Of a stretch of 36,799 bases of DNA, positions 32,091 to 36,799 are shown in pieces (the stretch's first letter is position 1; each line of letters opens with the position of its first letter). The notes beneath the pieces were generated by a model that saw only the letters and a program-made list of their open reading frames with translations, did no database searches and was not told the DNA's origin. The position numbers were made by a program, and so were the translations under genes. Source of the stretch: Desulfuromonas sp. Lineage in GTDB: Bacteria > Desulfobacterota > Desulfuromonadia > Desulfuromonadales > UBA2294. Location: contig PKTZ01000146.1 in assembly GCA_002868925.1 (NCBI GenBank), positions 1 through 36,799 on the forward strand. Direction: 5' to 3'.

Positions 32091-33575
32091 TTACTTGCTT
32101 TCCGGCCGCAGTTGCGGGAAGAGAATGACGTCGCGGATCGAGGCCGAATTGGTCAATAGCATAACCAGCCGGTCGATACCGATCCCCTCGCCGGCGGTCG
32201 GCGGCAGACCGTACTCGAGCGCCCGAACATAATCCTCGTCCATCTCGTGCGCCTCTTCGTCGCCGGCAGCTTTCTCCTTGAGCTGATCCTCGAACCGCCC
32301 CTTCTGGTCGATCGGGTCGTTCAGCTCGGAAAAGGCATTGGCCAGTTCACGACCGACAATGAAAAGCTCGAATCGATCGACCACCTCCGGGTTTTCGTCG
32401 TTACGCCGCGACAGCGGTGATATATCGGTCGGATATTCGGTGATAAAGACCGGATTCCAGAGCTTCGGCTCCGCCACCTCGTCGAAAATTTCGGTCAACA
32501 GCTTGCCGTGTCCGATCCGATCGTCCAGTTCGAGGCCGAGCTGCTTGGCAAAGGCGAGCAGTTTGGCCCGATCGTCGAGATCTGCCATTTCAAGGTCGCT
32601 GTACTTGACGATCGCCTCGCGTACCGTCAGCCGCTCCCATGGCGCGGTCAGATCAACCTCCTTGTCGCCGTAGGTAAACTTGAGCGAGCCGACCACCTGC
32701 TGCGCGACATGACAGATCAGCTGCTCGGTGAAATCCATCAGGTCTTGGTAGGTGGCGTAGGCCTGGTAAAACTCCATCATGGTGAACTCGGGGTTGTGCT
32801 GGATCGAGATCCCCTCGTTGCGGAAGTTACGATTGATCTCGAAAACCCGTTCGAAACCGCCGACCACCAGCCGTTTGAGATAGAGCTCCGGGGCAATGCG
32901 TAAAAAGAGGTCCATCTTCAGGGTGTTGTGATGGGTAACGAACGGCTTGGCCGTGGCACCGCCGGCAACCGGCTGCATCATCGGCGTTTCAACCTCGAGG
33001 AAATCATTGTCCTGCATGTACTCCCGGATCAAGCGGATGATCTCAGTCCGCTTGCGGAAGACATCACGGACTTCAGGGTTTACGATCAGATCGACGTATC
33101 TCTGACGGTAGCGGGTTTCGACATCGGTCAGACCGTGCCACTTCTCCGGCAGCGGCTGCAGCGACTTGGTGAGCATGCAGATCTTCGATGCCCGCAATGA
33201 AAGCTCGTCGGTCTTGGTCCGAAACGGTTCGCCTTCGACGCCAATGATATCGCCGACATCGAACTTGCGAAAGATTTCGAACGCCTCTTCACCGACCTGC
33301 TGCTTGGCGACATAAATCTGAATCCGGTCACTGCGGTCCTGCAATTGGACAAAGGCCGCCTTGCCGAAATCGCGCATCGCCATAATCCGTCCCGCTGCCC
33401 GGTAGCTCGCATCGATCGATTCGAGCGCTTCCTTGTCGTGCTCGGCATGGGCGGCATGGATATCGGCGGCGATATCAGTCGCCTTGAAATCGTTGGCAAA
33501 GGGGTTGATCCCCTGTTCGCGCAATTCATCGAGCTTGGCGCGGCGCTGTTTTAAAAATTCGTTCAGTTCTTCCAT
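32091..33575 (-). CDS. lysS: Lysyl-tRNA synthetase, class II
   Basis: Charges tRNA-Lys. The 494-residue protein has an N-terminal OB-fold anticodon-binding domain (about 55-150, with AGRIMAMRDFGKAAFVQLQD cut across) and a class II core. Motif 1 lies around FLEVETPMMQPVAGGATAKPF (cut: VETPMMQPVAGGA), motif 2 is FEINRNFRNEGIS near 260-272, and motif 3 is GEGIGIDRLVML near 470. TMMEFYQAYATYQD is typical of LysS. I start at ATG 33575 (MEELNEFLKQR), with AAGGAT upstream; the longer frame overlaps prfB. Its place between prfB and the Lol genes matches the order I know from Geobacter relatives. Confidence 0.97.
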   Translation of the reverse strand: MEELNEFLKQRRAKLDELREQGINPFANDFKATDIAADIHAAHAEHDKEALESIDASYRAAGRIMAMRDFGKAAFVQLQDRSDRIQIYVAKQQVGEEAFEIFRKFDVGDIIGVEGEPFRTKTDELSLRASKICMLTKSLQPLPEKWHGLTDVETRYRQRYVDLIVNPEVRDVFRKRTEIIRLIREYMQDNDFLEVETPMMQPVAGGATAKPFVTHHNTLKMDLFLRIAPELYLKRLVVGGFERVFEINRNFRNEGISIQHNPEFTMMEFYQAYATYQDLMDFTEQLICHVAQQVVGSLKFTYGDKEVDLTAPWERLTVREAIVKYSDLEMADLDDRAKLLAFAKQLGLELDDRIGHGKLLTEIFDEVAEPKLWNPVFITEYPTDISPLSRRNDENPEVVDRFELFIVGRELANAFSELNDPIDQKGRFEDQLKEKAAGDEEAHEMDEDYVRALEYGLPPTAGEGIGIDRLVMLLTNSASIRDVILFPQLRPESK

Positions 33576-33609
33576 CTTAAAAATGATCCTTGCAGTATAT
33601 TGACGGTCG

Positions 33610-34705
33610 TTACGACCGGCTGAGCAAATAGGCTTCGATGAAACCGTCGATATCGCCGTCGAGAACAGCATCGGCATTGCCGACCTCAAAACTGGTCCGG
33701 TGATCCTTGACCATGCGATATGGATGCAACACGTAGGAGCGGATCTGGCTGCCCCAGCCGATCTCCTTCTTTTCGCCGGCCAGCGCTTCGGCCTCTTCCT
33801 CTTTCTTGCGTATCTCCTGCTCGTACAGGCGAGCCTTGAGCTGTTTCATCGCCGTCGAACGGTTTTTGTGCTGACTCCGCTCACTCTGGCAGGCGACAAC
33901 GATCCCGGACGGCACATGGGTAATCCGGATCGCCGAATCAGTCTTGTTGACATGCTGGCCACCCGCTCCGCTGGCGCGATAGGTATCGACCTTGAGGTCC
34001 TTTTCATTGACTTCGACTTCGATATCATCGGGAAGCTCGGGAAATACGAAGACGGACGCGAACGAGGTATGCCGTTTGGCGTTGGCGTCGAACGGGGAGA
34101 TCCGCACCAGGCGATGGATCCCCATTTCGGCCCGCAACCAACCGTAGGCATAGTCTCCGGAGACGGTAAAGGTCGCCCCCTTGACCCCCGCTTCATCACC
34201 CGGCTGGTAATCGGTAATCTCGGTTTTGAAACCCTTCTTTTCACAATAGCGCAGGTACATACGCAACAACATATCGGCCCAGTCCTGGGCCTCGGTCCCG
34301 CCGGCGCCGGCGTTGATGCTGAAAATGGCGTCGCAGCTGTCGTGCTCGCCCGAAAGCATCCGGGCAAACTCCATCTGCCCGACCTTTTTGTCGAGCTCCG
34401 GCAGCAGCTCGCGAACCTCGCTCAGGGTCTCTTCGTCTTCCCCCTCTTCACCGAGTTCAACCAGCACGAGCAGATCGTCCAGCTCCTGCTGCGCCTCGTC
34501 CCAGCCCTCTACAACTTTCTGCAGCCGGTTCCGATCCTTCAGCACCTCCTGCGCCTGATCACCCTGATCCCAGAACTCAGGGCGGGCTATTTCAGCTTCG
34601 AGCTCGGAAACCCGTTCCCGTTTCTCATCGACGTCAAAGGTACCTCCTCAGCTCGACGAGCTTTTCCTGCAAACTTTCCAGATGTGATCTCTCATCACGA
34701 AACAT
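33610..34705 (-). CDS. prfB: Peptide chain release factor 2, with programmed +1 frameshift
   Basis: Releases finished peptides at UGA and UAA codons. Translation starts at ATG 34705, reads 23 codons to CTT, meets TGA (34636-34634), and must slip +1 onto GAC to continue in the frame that runs to 33610, giving about 364 residues, the normal RF2 length. The slippage site is AGG AGG TAC CTT TGA C, with a Shine-Dalgarno-like AGGAGG three bases before the CTT, as in E. coli prfB. The protein has the UGA/UAA-reading SPF motif (RISPFDANAK) and the catalytic GGQ in SGAGGQHVNKTDS. The level of RF2 thus controls its own synthesis. Its promoter is directly upstream. Confidence 0.97.
34633..34650 (-). promoter_or_regulatory. 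prfB: RF2 programmed +1 frameshift site
   Basis: On the minus strand the sequence AGGAGGTACCTTTGAC includes the internal Shine-Dalgarno-like AGGAGG, the slippery CTT at codon 23, the in-frame TGA stop and the C following it. Skipping one T moves ribosomes to the long frame. This is the autoregulatory element conserved in most bacterial prfB genes. Confidence 0.96.
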
Positions 34706-34737
34706 AAATAAACGACTCCGGTAAAAATGAATGAGGG

Positions 34738-34766
34738 ATTATAGCGACTTGGATGCCTCAGGGCAA
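34738..34766 (-). promoter_or_regulatory. Sigma70-type promoter for prfB operon
   Basis: On the minus strand TTGCCC (34766-34761), a spacer of exactly 17 bases and TATAAT (34743-34738) lie between the lnt stop and prfB. The -10 is perfect, and four of six -35 bases match TTGACA. A start about seven bases downstream would leave a leader of about 27 bases with CGGAG before the prfB ATG. It probably drives prfB-lysS and the Lol/Bam/Lpx genes behind them. Confidence 0.8.
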
Positions 34767-34792
34767 GGTATCTTTCGCCGTTCTCCGACCGC

Positions 34793-36304
34793 TCATTTAC
34801 GCAGTCGACTCTGCCAGATCCAGACGAGCGATACAACCAGGAAAAAGAGCGGAAAGATATCCCCGAAGCGGGCATAGAGGGTGAGCTGATCCCGCATAAA
34901 CACCGGCCCGGTCATCACCGCCTCCTCAAACAGCTTCGACTGCTCGACGACACGGCCATCCGGGGCAATCAGTGCCGAGACCCCGGTATTGGCAGCACGG
35001 GCCAGCCAGCGTCTATTTTCCACGGCACGCACCTGCGCCATTACGAGGTGCTGATAGGGCGCCGAAGAACGTCCGAACCAGGCATCGTTGGTGATATTGA
35101 CCAGCAATTGACTCCCGGCCTTGCTATAGGCACGGGCCAGTTCCGGGAAAATCGCTTCGTAGCAGACCAGGACGCCGACTTTCTTGCCGTCATAATCGAG
35201 CGGGGCAATTTCGCCGGCCGAGAAATCGCCGATCCCATAAACCAATTTATCGATGAACGGGAAGAAGCGGGAAAACGGCACATACTCACCAAACGGCACC
35301 AGGTGGACCTTGTCGCTCCGATCGGCCAGGCGACCCCGTGGCGAGATCATATATGCGCTATTGAAATATCGGAAATCCGCTCCGTGTTGCTCATAGGCGG
35401 GGCTGCCGGTCAGCAGCGATATTCCTGCATTTTGCACAAATTTGACAACGGCTGTCTGCGGCGGTGAAATATCCTGCAGGTAGAACGGGGTCGCACTCTC
35501 CGGCCAGATGGCCAGGTCGGCGCCTTCAGCCGCCGCACGCTTCGATAGGCGCAGATAGGTTTCGACCGTATGCACCTGGTTGGCGATATCCCACTTTGCC
35601 GTCTGGTCGATATTCCCCTGGGCCACGGCAAGTTTGATCGGTTTTCCGGCATCGCTTTGTCCACCAAGACGCCAGGTCCCGTAGACCAGGTTCGCCACCA
35701 CCAGTATCAGCAACAACAGAACATATCGGACCTGACCGAAACGGCGCTCGCGGTGACCGAACCAGTTCAGAATAGCGGCAATCACCGCGTTGCTAAGAAC
35801 TATCAGGCCGCTGACACCATAAACGCCGACCAGGTCAGCCGACTGGATCATGGCCAGGTTTTCGACTTGGGAGTATCCGAGCAGGTTCCACGGAAAACCG
35901 GTCAGAACGATCCCCCGCAGATACTCGAGGGCAACCCAGATCAACGGCAGGGTCATGGCATACGGGTAACCGAGTCGGCTGCTTAGCCGGCAGGAGAGCC
36001 AGGAAGCCAGACCGAAATAGAGCGCCAGGTAGAGAACCAGCAGCAGGTAGGCGACGAGCGAGAGCAGCGGGTGCAGACGCCCGTAGGTCACCATGACGAT
36101 ATTGAGCCAGTAGAGGGAGAAAGCGAAAAAACCGACACCGGCGACAAAACCGGTGACAAACGGTCGTCGCGCCATAATCAGGATCATCGGCACCAGCGCA
36201 ACCCAGGCGAGCAGAGAGAGCCCCGGTAGTGGGAAGGAACAAGCGAGCAACAGGCCCGAGATCAGGGCGATAACAAATTCTGACAGGGAGCGGATCCGCG
36301 ACAT
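34793..36304 (-). CDS. lnt: Apolipoprotein N-acyltransferase
   Basis: Adds the third acyl chain to the N-terminal Cys of lipoproteins at the periplasmic side of the inner membrane; the Lol system then exports the mature lipoproteins. The 503-residue protein has six or so hydrophobic helices in about residues 1-210 and one near the C-terminus. Between them is a nitrilase domain with the catalytic triad: Glu in WPESATPFY near 267, Lys in DKVHLVPFGEYVPF near 333 and Cys in VLVCYEAIFPELA near 387. The length is typical (about 500-510). It starts two bases after the corC stop, the same corC-lnt pairing as in E. coli. Confidence 0.96.
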   Translation of the reverse strand: MSRIRSLSEFVIALISGLLLACSFPLPGLSLLAWVALVPMILIMARRPFVTGFVAGVGFFAFSLYWLNIVMVTYGRLHPLLSLVAYLLLVLYLALYFGLASWLSCRLSSRLGYPYAMTLPLIWVALEYLRGIVLTGFPWNLLGYSQVENLAMIQSADLVGVYGVSGLIVLSNAVIAAILNWFGHRERRFGQVRYVLLLLILVVANLVYGTWRLGGQSDAGKPIKLAVAQGNIDQTAKWDIANQVHTVETYLRLSKRAAAEGADLAIWPESATPFYLQDISPPQTAVVKFVQNAGISLLTGSPAYEQHGADFRYFNSAYMISPRGRLADRSDKVHLVPFGEYVPFSRFFPFIDKLVYGIGDFSAGEIAPLDYDGKKVGVLVCYEAIFPELARAYSKAGSQLLVNITNDAWFGRSSAPYQHLVMAQVRAVENRRWLARAANTGVSALIAPDGRVVEQSKLFEEAVMTGPVFMRDQLTLYARFGDIFPLFFLVVSLVWIWQSRLRK

Positions 36305-36306
36305 GG

Positions 36307-36799
36307 TCAGCTGTCGTTCTCCAGTTCTTCTTCAGGCGACAAACGAACGATTCTGACCTTGTGTATCTTGCGGTCATCCGATTCGACAACCGTCATATGG
36401 AGCGGGCCGGCGGTCACTTCCTCGCCGGGGGTCGGGACCTGGTTGAGCAGGTGCACCAGATAGCCGCCGACCGTATCGAACTTTTCACGGGTTATCTCGA
36501 TATCGAAGTACTCTTCCAGTTCGTCAAGACCGAGGCTGGCGTCGACCAGCAGCGAACCGTCCTTCTGCTCGACCAGCAGAGCTTCATCGCTGTCGTATTC
36601 ATCCTGTATCTCACCGACGATCTCTTCGAGCAAGTCTTCAATCGTTACCAGCCCGGAGGTTCCTCCGTACTCATCGACTACGATTGCTATATGCACCCCC
36701 TTGGTCCGAAAATCCTGCAACAGCGATTCGATCTTTTTCGACTCGGGAATAAAATAGGCGGGACGCATCACTTTTTCAATTTGATTTGAAGTAGGATCT
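36307..36799 (-). CDS. corC: CorC/HlyC-type transporter-associated protein, 5' end outside window
   Basis: C-terminal 163 residues of a CBS-pair protein of the CorC/YbeX group, linked to magnesium/cobalt efflux. The frame is open to the window edge (…SNQIEKVMRPAYFIPES), so the true start and first CBS domain are outside. Visible are the second CBS motif, IAIVVDEYGGTSGLVTIEDLLEEIVG (cut: IAIVVDEYGGTSG and IEDLLEEIVGEI), and the C-terminal transporter-associated domain from about DGSLLVDASLGLDELEE to VESDDRKIHKVRIV. A GTG-ATG pair at 36771-36766 is internal, not the start. The stop lies two bases before the lnt ATG. Whether the missing part has a DUF21 membrane domain cannot be seen; the lnt linkage favours the short cytoplasmic form. 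Confidence 0.9.
   Translation of the reverse strand, partial: DPTSNQIEKVMRPAYFIPESKKIESLLQDFRTKGVHIAIVVDEYGGTSGLVTIEDLLEEIVGEIQDEYDSDEALLVEQKDGSLLVDASLGLDELEEYFDIEITREKFDTVGGYLVHLLNQVPTPGEEVTAGPLHMTVVESDDRKIHKVRIVRLSPEEELENDS

Noticed and set aside
33700-34707. Plus-strand open frame of 335 codons opposite prfB
   Set aside because: It is in the same codon register as prfB and explained the same way; the sense strand carries SPF, GGQ and the frameshift site.
1-36799. tRNA, rRNA, CRISPR, insertion sequence or prophage genes
   Set aside because: No cloverleaf, rRNA-like stretch, regular repeat-spacer pattern, transposase or integrase motif was seen in either strand; the genes are packed with small gaps.

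Overview
The window looks like chromosomal envelope-biogenesis DNA from a Gram-negative, diderm, LPS-making bacterium. The gene order corC-lnt-prfB-lysS-lolC/E-lolD-bamA-skp-lpxD-fabZ-lpxA-(gap)-msbA-DUF374-waaA-lpxK, running on the minus strand, is the arrangement I associate with Desulfuromonadales/Geobacter-type bacteria. That assignment is inferred from gene order and protein style, not from a search. All genes but one are on the minus strand, so transcription runs from high to low coordinates.

Region A (36.8-34.7 kb) holds corC (cut by the window edge) and lnt. Region B (34.8-25.0 kb) begins with a good sigma70-type promoter, followed by prfB with the classic programmed +1 frameshift, lysS, the Lol lipoprotein-export genes, bamA, skp, lpxD, fabZ and lpxA. 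A GC-rich hairpin with a T-run ends this block. Region C (24.9-20.0 kb) has msbA, a DUF374 acyltransferase, waaA and an lpxK fused in frame to a Trm112/YcaR-like zinc domain. The lpxI and lpxB genes that I expect between lpxA and msbA are absent.

Region D (19.9-5.6 kb) is a more AT-rich surface-polysaccharide locus. It has core-type glycosyltransferases, a CDP-glycerol-phosphotransferase-like protein and a nonulosonic (legionaminic-type) acid pathway: LegB, LegC, NeuD-like, GT2, NeuB, NeuA and PtmE-like. It continues with a sialyltransferase-like protein, an O-antigen ligase/polymerase, UDP-glucose dehydrogenase and UDP-xylose synthase. The UDP-glucose dehydrogenase gene has one in-frame TGA in place of an expected Gly codon and is otherwise intact. 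No hydrolysing 2-epimerase (NeuC/LegG) is present.

Region E (5.6-1 bp) carries a family-9 heptosyltransferase (the only plus-strand gene), a divergent Kdo kinase whose start overlaps it, and gmhA-hldE-gmhB for ADP-heptose. It ends with manC, cut by the left edge. Together the genes make lipid A-Kdo-heptose, build and flip core/O-antigen sugars, and assemble the outer membrane. The features that stand out are the ugd nonsense codon, the LpxK-Trm112 fusion with an internal ribosome-binding site, the missing lpxI/lpxB block, and a nonulosonate cluster lacking its epimerase. I saw no tRNA, rRNA, CRISPR array, insertion sequence or prophage gene.
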